Shown: one piece after another, positions 26,901 to 35,729 of the stretch
Layout: every line of letters begins with the position of its first letter
How positions within the stretch are numbered: position 1 is the first letter of the stretch
DNA from: Brasilonema sennae CENA114
Lineage (GTDB): Bacteria; Cyanobacteriota; Cyanobacteriia; Cyanobacteriales; Nostocaceae
DNA: 64,000 nucleotides
Reading direction: 5' to 3'
Assembly (NCBI RefSeq): GCF_006968745.1
Contig: NZ_CP030118.1
Coordinates: forward strand, 5,988,340 to 6,052,339
Translations under genes and position numbers: made by a program
Notes under the pieces: generated by a model
Database searches by the model: none
What the model saw: the letters and a program-made list of their open reading frames with translations, nothing else
Told to the model about the DNA's origin: nothing

Positions 26901-29326
26901 CAGAGTAATGGACCTTGTTCAAGATTGAAAGTTTGTTGAGCTTCTTGTTTGAAAATTTGCGATAGTTGAGCTTCACGTTCACTTTTCTCTAAAGTAGAAA
27001 AGTCGCTGAAAGAGATATCTATAATGACAGAGGAATGAATAAGTTGATAATCTCCTTGTGGGCTAAAAGTAGTTCGTAACGCCTCATGACGATTGATAAT
27101 TCCCTGAACAGCCTGACGTAGTGCCGAAAAATGGAAAGATCCTCGCAGGTGGATAGCTCTGGATTCGTTATAAGCGCGGGAGGCTTCGTTACTCATCTGT
27201 GCTAGAAACCATAGTTCCTTTTGTGGTTCTGTTAAAGGAACTTTTCTCGACTCTGTGTCAATTGTTGAACTCGGGGAGGACGGTAAAAATTCCCCTTCTT
27301 GCATTTCTACTACGCTTTCTTTGACCGCTCGAATGACATGTTCAATATCTTCATCGGTATGGGCTGTAGATAGATAAAGAGTGCGTCCTTCCCAGACATA
27401 AACTCCTTTTTCCAACAGATAGTAGAAAAATAAATTACCAAACTTGAGAGGAGTTGAAGCAATAAAACGGAAGAGTGAACCAAAATTGACTACTTGAATA
27501 GGTACTTGCCTTTGCTCAAAGTAATTATTAAGAATATCGGCTAATTTCCTTGTTTTTTCAGATAACTCCTCCTGTAGTTTCGAGCCGCTATTTTTGATAT
27601 GATTGAGTGCAGCCCAGGCAGTAGCCATGACTAAAGGATGCTTGAAAAAGGTACCAGCGAACGCGGTGGTTTCTGCTTGAGGATAAGACTTATCTCCATA
27701 GTTCCACATACCGCCGTCAAGTGCATCCATCAAAGCTGCCTTACCAGCTATAACCCCAATCGGCATACCAGCAGCAACGGCTTTACCATAGGTGGTCAAA
27801 TCTGCTTGAATATCCCACAATCCCTGAATACCACCTGGGTGCATCCGAAAGCCTGTAATGACTTCGTCGAAAATTAATACAGTTCCTGTTGCTTGAGTCA
27901 GTTGTCTGAGTTGGAGCAGAAACTCTTTGGGTTGCAAATCTGGCCGACTGCTTTGTATCGGCTCAACCAGAACTGCTGCCAGCTCGTGGGTATGAACTTT
28001 TAAAATCTCCAGAGATTCAGGCTTTCCATATTCGAGTACTATGACATCATCGGCAATGTATGATGGAATACCTACAGCCTTAGGGATAGAACGCAGCGTT
28101 CCTTCATTGCTTGTTACTCCTCTAACCAATACCCCATCATAAATTCCGTGATAAGAACCAGTAAATAAAGCAATCTTGGAACGTCCTGTTGCAGCACGTG
28201 CTAGACGTATTGCTCCCATCACTGCTTCCGTGCCATCGTTACAAAAAGCTGCTCGTTCTGCACCCGTCAGTTCGCAAATTAACTCAGCTACGTGACCGCA
28301 AAGACGTGATTGTGGACCATGTAATATGCCTTGCTGAATCTGCTCTTGGATGGTTTGGATAACAAAAGATGGTGAATGACCAAATAAAAGCGCACCAAAC
28401 CCCATTGAAATGTCCACATATTCGTTACCATCAACATCCCAGAGTCTGGCTCCCTCTCCACGCTGTCCGTGGATTGGATACAACATCTCTTTGAAGGAGG
28501 GAACAAATCCACTCACTGCTCTGCCATTAGCATGGTAAGAACGATAAACTTGGGTGAGTCTTTTAGACTCTTGAGTGCGTTGAACAAACCGTGCTATTAA
28601 ATCATCCAAATGTTTCTGTTGGTGAGGACTCAACAGAGCCATTGCTTCTGTTTGAGTCTGTTGTGATTCAACAGTCTGATTTGTGGGTGGTTCCTGAGCT
28701 TTTGTTTGAGTCTGTTGTGATTCAATAGTCTGATTTGTGGGTGGTTGCTGAAACTCTGTCTTTATGGATGTAGAGGCTAAGTTTACAAAATGATTAGTTA
28801 AACTTTGAGTCGTTTGTTGTTCCTTTGTCTGAAAAGGCGTAGCTTGGATAGCTGTTGCTGAAGGTAGAACTTTCCCATAGGAGTTAGTTTTTTGCAATAG
28901 CTCAAGCTGTTTAGACATTAGCTCAAGCTGCTGTGCTATGACTTGTTCGAGAACTGTACCTCCCGCAGGTTTCTTATTTTCTTGCTCAAACTCGTGTGTA
29001 TTGGAAACCTTGACAGTTAGTGATGGTTCCGTCTTGGTGATGAGTTCTTCCGCAGGTAGCTGTTGAGCTATGTGATTTGCTAAAGCATGAATTGTTGAGA
29101 AATCTTCCACCAGTAAGCGAAAAGGAACGTTAATATCAAGCTGTTCTTGAATAGCACGCTTTATTTGTAGCAGGAGCAGAGAATCAAGACCCATTTCAAG
29201 AAAATGAGTGTGAATATCTATTTTTGAGATCTTGACTCCCAGCAATTCAACAAAAATATCTTTGAGCTTGGATAGAATTTTTTGATGCTGAGAGTATTCA
29301 CTGATAATATCTTTCGTTTCAAACAT
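23939..29326 (-). CDS. hybrid synthase: ACP-aminotransferase-C-A-T (Ser code)
   Basis: A 1795-residue protein. ACP at 15-90 (Ser in MGLDSLLLLQ) serves the KS-AT of the preceding polypeptide. A polar linker (about 100-230) carries an 18-residue tandem repeat. GSA-type aminotransferase about 235-680, PLP Lys in TTYGKAVAAGMPIG, as in mycosubtilin/iturin-type synthases; it should convert the beta-ketoacyl-ACP to a beta-amino acyl chain. C about 695-1130 with NHHIVADGWS. A about 1150-1660; pocket D-V-W-H-M-S-L-V-D-K, the Ser code. T LGGHSLLMVK near 1707. A repeat-derived loop (RSAKLSHSDSLG) sits early in the A domain. The gene ends in a 4-bp overlap with the next PKS gene. Confidence 0.93.
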   Translation of the reverse strand: MFETKDIISEYSQHQKILSKLKDIFVELLGVKISKIDIHTHFLEMGLDSLLLLQIKRAIQEQLDINVPFRLLVEDFSTIHALANHIAQQLPAEELITKTEPSLTVKVSNTHEFEQENKKPAGGTVLEQVIAQQLELMSKQLELLQKTNSYGKVLPSATAIQATPFQTKEQQTTQSLTNHFVNLASTSIKTEFQQPPTNQTIESQQTQTKAQEPPTNQTVESQQTQTEAMALLSPHQQKHLDDLIARFVQRTQESKRLTQVYRSYHANGRAVSGFVPSFKEMLYPIHGQRGEGARLWDVDGNEYVDISMGFGALLFGHSPSFVIQTIQEQIQQGILHGPQSRLCGHVAELICELTGAERAAFCNDGTEAVMGAIRLARAATGRSKIALFTGSYHGIYDGVLVRGVTSNEGTLRSIPKAVGIPSYIADDVIVLEYGKPESLEILKVHTHELAAVLVEPIQSSRPDLQPKEFLLQLRQLTQATGTVLIFDEVITGFRMHPGGIQGLWDIQADLTTYGKAVAAGMPIGVIAGKAALMDALDGGMWNYGDKSYPQAETTAFAGTFFKHPLVMATAWAALNHIKNSGSKLQEELSEKTRKLADILNNYFEQRQVPIQVVNFGSLFRFIASTPLKFGNLFFYYLLEKGVYVWEGRTLYLSTAHTDEDIEHVIRAVKESVVEMQEGEFLPSSPSSTIDTESRKVPLTEPQKELWFLAQMSNEASRAYNESRAIHLRGSFHFSALRQAVQGIINRHEALRTTFSPQGDYQLIHSSVIIDISFSDFSTLEKSEREAQLSQIFKQEAQQTFNLEQGPLLCFHIVKLEKQHHLLVITNHHIVADGWSITILLRELAAIYSAECQGIAYQLPQPMQLSEYAQWQARLQQSPEMATAEAYWLNKFANSVPVLELPTDRPRPSVNTYTGARQSLTLGTSLFKNLKSLSVQRKTTLFTTLLAGYIALLHRLTGQDDIVVSIAAAGQLSVGSEYLVGHCVNLLPVRTQVSGNQTFTDFSTSVKKVLLEAYEHQIYPFIKLIKNLNLPRDPSRAPLLTTIFNMDKAGSEVESLDHKVESVKNPTSSAKYDIAFNIVETGSDLLVECDYSTDLFDSQTIQRWMEHFGILLEGIVTHPEQRLSDLPLLTQAQQHQLLVDWNNTQVDYPQNQCIHELFEAQVERSPNAIAVVFEDQELTYQQLNQRANQLAHHLRSAKLSHSDSLGVGPEVLVGICVERSLEMVIGLLGILKAGGAYVPLDPSYPKERLAFMLENSQPSVLLTQLYLLENLPTHKAKVVCLDGDWEAIAHQKIENPVCNITPDNLAYVIYTSGSTGRPKGAMNTHQGICNRLLWMQDAYQLTAADRVLQKTPFSFDVSVWEFFWPLLTGAVLVVARPEGHRDTNYLVNLIAQQQISTLHFVPSMLQVFLEAENLETCKCLKRVMASGEVLPEQLQKRFFHRLSAQLHNLYGPTEAAVDVTYWACVHQSNTEENSATDHKIVPIGHPIANIQIYLLDQHLNFVPVGVTGEVYIGGVGIGRGYLNSPELSAEKFIPNAFSKQPGTRLYKTGDLARYLPNGEIEYIGRIDHQVKIRGFRIELGEIEAFISQHPAVRETVVVVYSDSADSQRLVAYVVSHSEQTLVISELRRFLESKLPNYMVPATFIMLEALPLTPNGKVDRKVLPVPDLASPELKAVYQAPQTELEQTIATIWQKALNIENIGIHDNFFELGGHSLLMVKVHSQLRETFKADVSILEMFRYPTISSLAEYLSALKNQTTSSSYKTDIKTENIEAGKAQQRKRLQKLKSIVNKKEVNES
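25716..25750. repeat. short palindromic insert in the Ser A domain
   Basis: AGCGAATCGCTATGCGACAG and the following CTTCGCTGAACGCAA add about 8-9 residues (SAKLSHSDS) between HHLR and LGVGPEVLVG. The sister A domains have only 'LQTLGVGPEV' at this point. The string is of the AGCGA/TCGCT, GCGA..TTCGC type common between genes. Confidence 0.55.
28650..28757. repeat. 54-bp tandem repeat, two units, in the ACP-aminotransferase linker
   Basis: The unit beginning GTTTGAGTCTGTTGTGATTC starts at 28650 and again at 28704 with only scattered changes. In protein it doubles an 18-residue Pro/Thr/Gln string (PPTNQTIESQQTQTKAQE / PPTNQTVESQQTQTEAM). It probably lengthens a flexible linker that lets the ACP reach the aminotransferase. 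Confidence 0.8.
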
Positions 29327-29381
29327 AGATAATTTATGAAATAATATACTCGAATTAGTTAAAAATCATTTTTTTTGTTAA

Positions 29382-32360
29382 TTACAACATATATGTCTCT
29401 AATATATTTAACTGTTGTAACATGATTTGATTTTGTTTATTAATAATTTTTTCTATCTGAAATTCTGTCATACTTTCTTTTTTTATGACAGGCATATCAC
29501 TAAAAGCATTTTTCTGAGATTCAACTAATAAATCTTGTGTTTTCTCTTCTCGTTGTTTGTGATTTTGATTGTTTTTTTCATACAATTGATTCAATTCATT
29601 AACTTTCGAGGATTCAATCCAAAATTTTTCTCGTTCAAATGGATATGTTGGCAAAGGTAGGCGATGACGCCTTTGATTGGCGTAAAAGCTAAACCAATCT
29701 ATCTGTATTCCGCTGAGCCAGAGTTGACCTAAACTGTTTAGCAAAAACGTTACATCCGATTGTTGATCATGGGGATGACGTAGTGAAGAAAGTATCATCC
29801 TCCCCTGCGCCTGTTGCTTCGATAAGGCACTCAAAGTATGTCCAGGACCAACTTCTAAAAGAATCCGATTTGGTTGTTTGAACAACTCAGCAATGCCCTC
29901 GGCAAAGCGAACTGGGGAGCGCAAGTGCTTACTCCAGTAACTAGGATCTGTCGCCTGGGCTGCGGTTATCCAGGTGCCAGTTAGGTTAGATAAAAAGGGA
30001 ATTTTTGGAGGATTAAACTTGACTTTTTGTAATTGATGTGTGTATTTATCAATGATGGGATCCATCATTTGAGAATGAAAGGCATGAGAAGTATGCAGAC
30101 GACGACAGTCAACTCCTTGTTCAGTCAGACGATTTTGTAAATCATCAATCACAGGTATTGGTCCTGAAACCACACAGCGTGCTGGTGCGTTAATCGCTGC
30201 TACAGAGAGTTTTTCACCAAGCAGAGGTATGACTTCCGCCTCCGGTAGGGGTACAGCAAGCATTGCACCTGGGGGCTGTTGTTGCATCAGTTGTCCACGC
30301 TTGGTTACTATGACCAAAGCGTGTTCCAGAGAAAAAACACCAGCCAAGCAGGCTGCTACATATTCTCCTATGCTATGACCAATCATTGCAGAAGGACGCA
30401 CTCCCCACGCTATCCACAATTGTGCTAAAGCATACTCAATCACAAACAGCGCCGGTTGGGTAATATGGGTTTGTGTTAGCTGCTGTGCTGCTACTGTTTG
30501 CTGTTCTTCGCTTGGATACAGAATAGTGCGTAAGTCTAGCCCTAAAATAGGTATAAGTATTTTACAGCAATAATCAACTTGTTCCTGAAAAATTGGCTCA
30601 GTGTGGTACAGTTCTCGACCCATCTCTACATACTGAGACCCCTGACCAGGAAACATAAACACAACTTCTTGCTCACAAGGTTCGGTGAAATGAGTAAAAA
30701 CTCGTTGCGGGTCTTTTGTTTCTAAAATTTTAACTGTATCGTCAATATCTTGACAAACCACCATCCTGCGATGGTCAAACACTCGACGACCTACCCCAAG
30801 AGTGTAAGCGACATCTGCCAAGTTAATATTAGGGTGCTGCTTTAAATGTTGAACTAGATTAGTTGTGGCAGTATCTAATGCGGAACTAGTCTTGGCAGAA
30901 AGAACTAACAGCTGATATTTCATCCCCTGCTCCACGGCAGTCGCCTCAACGGGAGCCAGCGCTGCAGGAGGGTTTCCCTCCGTAGGCGTCTGGCGTTGGG
31001 GAACCCCCGCAGGGCGCTGCCTCCCCTGCTCTGTTGTCGGGGTTTCCTCAAGAATCACATGGGCATTGGTTCCGCCAATCCCAAAGGAACTGACCCCAGC
31101 ACGGCGTGGTGTTCCGTTTGTCTTCCATTGGGAGAGCGTACTGTTAACATAAAAGGGGCTGTTGGCAAAATCAATCTGGGCATTAGGCTGTTGAAAGTGC
31201 AAGCTGGGTGGTATCTGTTTGTGTTTTAGTGCGAGAATGGTTTTGATTAAACCAGCAACACCAGCCGCAGTATCTAGGTGTCCGATGTTGGTTTTTACTG
31301 AACCAAGAGCGCAGAAATCCTTCTTTTTAGTTTTGGCGCGAAAAGATTTGGTAAGGGCTGCAACTTCAATAGGATCTCCTAAAACAGTCCCAGTACCATG
31401 AGTTTCAACATAGCTGATTGTTTCAGGTTCCACTTGGGCGATCGCAAGTGCTTCCGCAATCACCTTTGCTTGACCATCGATACTCGGAGCTGTATAACCA
31501 ACTTTTGAAGAACCATCATTATTAATAGCTGAACCTTTAATAACAGCATGAATATTATCTCCATCCGCCAGAGCATCTGCTAATCGCTTTAAAGCGACTA
31601 TGCCCACACCATCACCGCCCACAGTCCCTTTTGCTTGAGCATCAAAGGCGCGACAGTGTCCGTCAGGAGACAAAATTCCCCCCTCTTGATACAAATAGCC
31701 AGCTTTTTGTAATCCTGTTACAGAAACTCCACCAGCCAAAGCCATATCACATTCACGATCTATTAAGCTTTGACAGGCTAAGTGAACGGCAACTAATGAG
31801 CTAGAACATCCAGTTTGAACAGTGATAGCTGATCCCTTAAGATCTAACTTATAAGCGACTCGTGTAGTCAAATTATCTGTACGATTGTTATGCCTAATTT
31901 GGTCAAGACCGACTAATTTTAGCAGTTCGGTATTAGAGAAAAGATTGAATAAAAAATAGCTGCTAATACTGGCACTACCATAAACACTAATCCGACCTTC
32001 ATAGGTTTTAGAATCATAGCCAGCATTTTCAAGAGCCTCCCAGGCAGTTTCCAAAAAGAGGCGGTGCTGTGGATCCATTATTTCTGCTGTTCTGGGAGAG
32101 TAATCAAAGAATGAGGCATCGAATAATTCTATATCTTCCAGTACAGCGTTTGCTTTAACATAATTGGGGTCACTCAGTAAAGATGGATCTACCCCTACTG
32201 ACTCCAGTTCTTGATTTGAAAAAAACGAAATTGATTCTACCCCTGAGCGCAAATTATGCCAAAAAGCATCAAGATTCCTGGCTTTAGGAAACCGTCCAGA
32301 CATGCCGATAACCGCTATATCTAAATCGCCTATTTGATTTTGTGTTTCTAGGCTATTCAT
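29382..32360 (-). CDS. type I PKS: KS-AT without carrier
   Basis: A 992-residue protein. KS about 12-430; the nucleophile is in VQTGCSSSLVAVH (GCSSS instead of the usual ACSSS), and the His motifs ETHGTGT and KTNIGHLDTAAG are intact. AT about 570-880 with GHSIGEYVAAC and SHAFHSQMM, indicating malonyl-CoA. After the AT there is only a polar tail with a C-terminal helix (IEKIINKQNQIMLQQLN) that looks like a docking element. The ACP is on the next polypeptide (23939-29326). It should extend the second Asp-bearing chain by two carbons, leaving a beta-keto group for the aminotransferase. A repeat-derived segment (residues about 445-480) lies between KS and AT. AAGGA precedes ATG 32360. Confidence 0.93.
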   Translation of the reverse strand: MNSLETQNQIGDLDIAVIGMSGRFPKARNLDAFWHNLRSGVESISFFSNQELESVGVDPSLLSDPNYVKANAVLEDIELFDASFFDYSPRTAEIMDPQHRLFLETAWEALENAGYDSKTYEGRISVYGSASISSYFLFNLFSNTELLKLVGLDQIRHNNRTDNLTTRVAYKLDLKGSAITVQTGCSSSLVAVHLACQSLIDRECDMALAGGVSVTGLQKAGYLYQEGGILSPDGHCRAFDAQAKGTVGGDGVGIVALKRLADALADGDNIHAVIKGSAINNDGSSKVGYTAPSIDGQAKVIAEALAIAQVEPETISYVETHGTGTVLGDPIEVAALTKSFRAKTKKKDFCALGSVKTNIGHLDTAAGVAGLIKTILALKHKQIPPSLHFQQPNAQIDFANSPFYVNSTLSQWKTNGTPRRAGVSSFGIGGTNAHVILEETPTTEQGRQRPAGVPQRQTPTEGNPPAALAPVEATAVEQGMKYQLLVLSAKTSSALDTATTNLVQHLKQHPNINLADVAYTLGVGRRVFDHRRMVVCQDIDDTVKILETKDPQRVFTHFTEPCEQEVVFMFPGQGSQYVEMGRELYHTEPIFQEQVDYCCKILIPILGLDLRTILYPSEEQQTVAAQQLTQTHITQPALFVIEYALAQLWIAWGVRPSAMIGHSIGEYVAACLAGVFSLEHALVIVTKRGQLMQQQPPGAMLAVPLPEAEVIPLLGEKLSVAAINAPARCVVSGPIPVIDDLQNRLTEQGVDCRRLHTSHAFHSQMMDPIIDKYTHQLQKVKFNPPKIPFLSNLTGTWITAAQATDPSYWSKHLRSPVRFAEGIAELFKQPNRILLEVGPGHTLSALSKQQAQGRMILSSLRHPHDQQSDVTFLLNSLGQLWLSGIQIDWFSFYANQRRHRLPLPTYPFEREKFWIESSKVNELNQLYEKNNQNHKQREEKTQDLLVESQKNAFSDMPVIKKESMTEFQIEKIINKQNQIMLQQLNILETYML
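30924..31030. repeat. palindromic repeat in frame in the KS-AT linker
   Basis: Carries the GGAGGGTTTCCCTCC hairpin (30967-30981) followed by GGGGAACCCCCGCAGGG. In protein it gives a Pro/Ala/Gln-rich stretch (GRQRPAGVPQRQTPTEGNPP) between EETPTTEQ and YQLLVLSAKTS. The sister PKS at the same place reads directly EEAPAIETSATSRPWQLLLL. The core is shared with 11841-11920. Confidence 0.65.
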
Positions 32361-32446
32361 TACAATTTCCTTCTTGATAACTTGATGATTTGCACTGATG
32401 GTTATTTAGGTATTCATCCTAAAGTATGTATTTAAATTAGATAATT

Positions 32447-35400
32447 TTACCGAGATTGTGCTCTTGACTGCCTTGAAGCAATGCGGCTTTGCGCTCGTTT
32501 ATCGCTTTCTTCAAAAGAAGATGTTTCAGTTTGTTCTTGTGTTAAATATTTCGCCAGGGAGTTTATAGTTGGATATTCAAACAAATTAACTATTGATATA
32601 TTAGTATTTAAAACTTCTCGCAATTTGGCATGAATTTGAACAAGAAGTAATGAATGACCACCAAGGTCGAAGAAATTATCATGAATGCCCACCTTTTCAA
32701 CATGAAGCATCTGCTGCCAAATATTAGCGATGGTTTGCTCTACTTGAGTTCGAGGTGGTTCATAAGTTGCTTCTAATTCTGGACGATGATCGTCTGGTTC
32801 TGGTAGCGCGTTGCGGTTGACTTTTCCATTAGGCGTAAGTGGTAGAGCCTTCAACATCACGAAAGTTGAGGGCACCATGTATTCCGGCAGCTTCTGTCTT
32901 AGGAATCTGTACAGTTCACTAACACTAAGTGTTTGTTTGTGCTTAGGAACAATATAACCTACCAAGTACTGGTTACTCAACTCTTTTTCCCAAGCTGTAA
33001 CTGCAGCCTGTTGTACTTCCGGGTGTTGACATAGTATGCTCTCTATTTCTCCTAGCTCAATACGGAAACCTCTAACTTTGACTTGATGATCGACCCGTCC
33101 AAGAAACTCAATATTGCCGTCGCTTAAGTAGCGTGCTTTATCACCAGTTTTATATAAGCGCGATCCTGAGTTAGATGCAATCAATCCCGTCTGTGCAAAG
33201 GGATTGGGAATGAACCGTTGTGCTGTTAGCTCAGACCGATTCAGATAGCCGCGAGCTAAACAAGCACCGCCGATGTATAATTCACCTGGGACACCAATAG
33301 GCACAGGTTGCAGTTGCTGATCAAGCAAATAAATCTGCGTGTTAGCAAGTGGACGACCAAGTGGAACTGTTTGTGAACTATGGTTAGCTTGTTTATCCCC
33401 AACGGCGAAAGTAGTAACCCCCACAGTGGCTTCTGTGGGACCGTAGTGATTGAAGATAAGACAGTTTGGTGCAGAAGCTTGAATTTGCTCAATTAGTTCC
33501 CAACTTGCTGCTTCACCACCAAGAATCAGTCTGGCGCGGGGCAAAATGGACTCGGATGGTGCAGATGCAAGCAGAGTAGCAAGGTGGGAGGGTACAATTT
33601 TGAGACAGTCAATGGGATGTTTGCGGCAGTATTTTCCTAGGGCTGCTGAGTCAGTAGCACACTCGGCAGACAACACATGCAGACACCCTCCACTACAAAG
33701 AGAAGAAAAGATAACAGTATTACCCAAATCTGCTGCAAGGGTGGAAACAGTAGCGAAGTTGGTTATTGTTGATAGATTCAACTTATCTATGATTCCGTTG
33801 AGGTAATTTAGCAGTTGTCGATGTTCAATCGCCACCCCTTTTGGTGTACCAGTCGAGCCAGAGGTGAACAATACGTAGACCAAATTCTCAGTTGTTACAA
33901 CACTTGTGGGATTCTCATCACTGTGCTGAGCAATAATATCCCAGTCCGTGTCTAAGCAGACGATCTGCGATGCATCTGTTGGTAGAGCATCCACTAATCG
34001 CTGTTGTGTCAATAGCAGTGGTACTTGGGCATCCTGTAATCGAAAGGCAAGACTCTCCTTTGGTAATCCTGGATCAAGCGGTAGGTATGCTCCACCAGCT
34101 TTGAGGATGCCCAAAAGTCCAATAATCATTTCAGAGGATCGCTCTACGCAAAGCCCAACTAAAACTTCTGGTTTTACTCCAAGCGTTTGCAAGTGGTGAG
34201 CTATTTTGTTGGCTTTGCGATTAAGCTCTGCATAGGTCAGTTGCTGATCTTCAAATATAACGGCAATGTTATTAGGTGTTTTTTGTGCTTGTTCTTCAAA
34301 TCGCTGGTGGATACATTTGTCTTGTGGGTAATCAATCTGCGTTTGGTTAAACTCAACTAGTAATTGTTGGCGATCGCTCTTGCTGAGAATCTCTAATTGA
34401 GAGATTTTATTTTCTGGATTTGCAGTTGCACTGCTTAATAAAGTTTTAAACTGTCCAGCTAAACGCTCAATAGTTTCAGATGAAAAGTAGTTGACATCAT
34501 AATAAAATTCTGCTATCAGCAAATTATCGCGTTGAGTACAAGTGAGTTTTACTTTAAAAGGTTCAATACAGGTGTAATATTTGTCAATATAAAATGAAAC
34601 ACCACCGGCAATGAGTTGTTCTGGTAGTTGCTCAAACTCGAAACCAATAGGAAAAGCTAGTGTATTATTATTTTCTAGTGGTTCTGGAACGAAATAATCC
34701 TGCCATTCGGAACCAGCCTCTATAGTTTGTTCAGCTAGTTCTAAAAGTTCTTTAAAGCGTAAGTCTGGTGTCAAGTGGCTTTTAATTGGCAACCAGGTAG
34801 CAACAAGTCCTAGTAAATTTTGTAGTTCTTCATAATCCCTGCGATCGCAAGCCATACCGATAACAATGTCTGGCTGTCCTGTCAGTCGCCAAATCAGCGT
34901 TTGCCAGCAAGCTAGTAAGACGACAGCAGTGGAAGTATTATACTTTTGGGCTAAAGTTTCAATTTTGGCTGTTAGTTCGGGAGCGATCGCCACTCGCAAA
35001 CACTCAGGCTGGAATTGTGATTGTTTTGAAGGTTGGCTTTCAAAAGGCAGTCTTAATGTAGCTTGGGAAGGAAGATTTTGCTCTTGCCAGTATTTATTAG
35101 CCGCCTCTGCATCTTCGTCTTCGAGTAATTGATTCTGCCATTCTGAAAATTGCAGGTATTGCACAACTTCTTGTGATACTGCCTCACTTTGCAAGCAAGC
35201 AGAATATGAATAGCTGATTTCAGCTACCAGATTTTTGAGTGTCCAGGTATCGGCACACAGAGAAGGTAGGTTAATCAGTAAAATATACTTATTTTCTGAT
35301 AGCTTCAATAGAGATACATACAACAATGGCTCTTGCTCAAGATCGAAATGTTGGCTTCGTGCTTCTTGGAAAAGAGTCTCGATTTTGTTTGAGAGTTCCT

Positions 35401-35683
35401 TGGGTTCCGAATCACTTAGATTGATGTCACGCCATGACAGAATGCTGTTATTTGCTACAACCATAACAGCATTCTTCATGCCATTTAAGCGGCGAAAGGT
35501 TGTACGCAGAATTCCATGTTGATTGATGACTTCCTGTAAGGCGGTTTTTAAAACCTCTGGTTTGAGATTTCCTTCAAGCAAAAGAGCACATTCAGCACAA
35601 TAAGCTAAACTACATTGCTGCAATGACCAAAGGCGCTTTTGTTGGGGGGAAAGCCGAAAGCTTTCAGTAGTATGATTTTGCAT
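32447..35683 (-). CDS. NRPS module: interface-A-T (Asp code)
   Basis: A 1078-residue protein. N-terminal condensation-like domain (1-430) with LPSLCAD where active C domains have HHxxxDG, hence a non-catalytic interface-type domain. A about 450-950; pocket residues D-L-T (in AADLGNT), K (LKIVPSHL), I and G (RLILGGEA), H (FNHYGPTE), V-G, K: the Asp code DLTKIGHVGK. T LGGHSLLLVQ near 1005. A short Arg/Ser-rich tail (SRIASRQSRAQSR) ends the protein. There is no C domain; the C domain and hydroxylase that should act on it are fused to the end of the preceding 2946-aa protein. It probably holds the second beta-hydroxy-Asp. Confidence 0.93.
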   Translation of the reverse strand: MQNHTTESFRLSPQQKRLWSLQQCSLAYCAECALLLEGNLKPEVLKTALQEVINQHGILRTTFRRLNGMKNAVMVVANNSILSWRDINLSDSEPKELSNKIETLFQEARSQHFDLEQEPLLYVSLLKLSENKYILLINLPSLCADTWTLKNLVAEISYSYSACLQSEAVSQEVVQYLQFSEWQNQLLEDEDAEAANKYWQEQNLPSQATLRLPFESQPSKQSQFQPECLRVAIAPELTAKIETLAQKYNTSTAVVLLACWQTLIWRLTGQPDIVIGMACDRRDYEELQNLLGLVATWLPIKSHLTPDLRFKELLELAEQTIEAGSEWQDYFVPEPLENNNTLAFPIGFEFEQLPEQLIAGGVSFYIDKYYTCIEPFKVKLTCTQRDNLLIAEFYYDVNYFSSETIERLAGQFKTLLSSATANPENKISQLEILSKSDRQQLLVEFNQTQIDYPQDKCIHQRFEEQAQKTPNNIAVIFEDQQLTYAELNRKANKIAHHLQTLGVKPEVLVGLCVERSSEMIIGLLGILKAGGAYLPLDPGLPKESLAFRLQDAQVPLLLTQQRLVDALPTDASQIVCLDTDWDIIAQHSDENPTSVVTTENLVYVLFTSGSTGTPKGVAIEHRQLLNYLNGIIDKLNLSTITNFATVSTLAADLGNTVIFSSLCSGGCLHVLSAECATDSAALGKYCRKHPIDCLKIVPSHLATLLASAPSESILPRARLILGGEAASWELIEQIQASAPNCLIFNHYGPTEATVGVTTFAVGDKQANHSSQTVPLGRPLANTQIYLLDQQLQPVPIGVPGELYIGGACLARGYLNRSELTAQRFIPNPFAQTGLIASNSGSRLYKTGDKARYLSDGNIEFLGRVDHQVKVRGFRIELGEIESILCQHPEVQQAAVTAWEKELSNQYLVGYIVPKHKQTLSVSELYRFLRQKLPEYMVPSTFVMLKALPLTPNGKVNRNALPEPDDHRPELEATYEPPRTQVEQTIANIWQQMLHVEKVGIHDNFFDLGGHSLLLVQIHAKLREVLNTNISIVNLFEYPTINSLAKYLTQEQTETSSFEESDKRAQSRIASRQSRAQSR

Positions 35684-35729
35684 CTATTTATGCCATATTG
35701 TTACAAAGTAAGCATAAGTTCCGTCTAAA

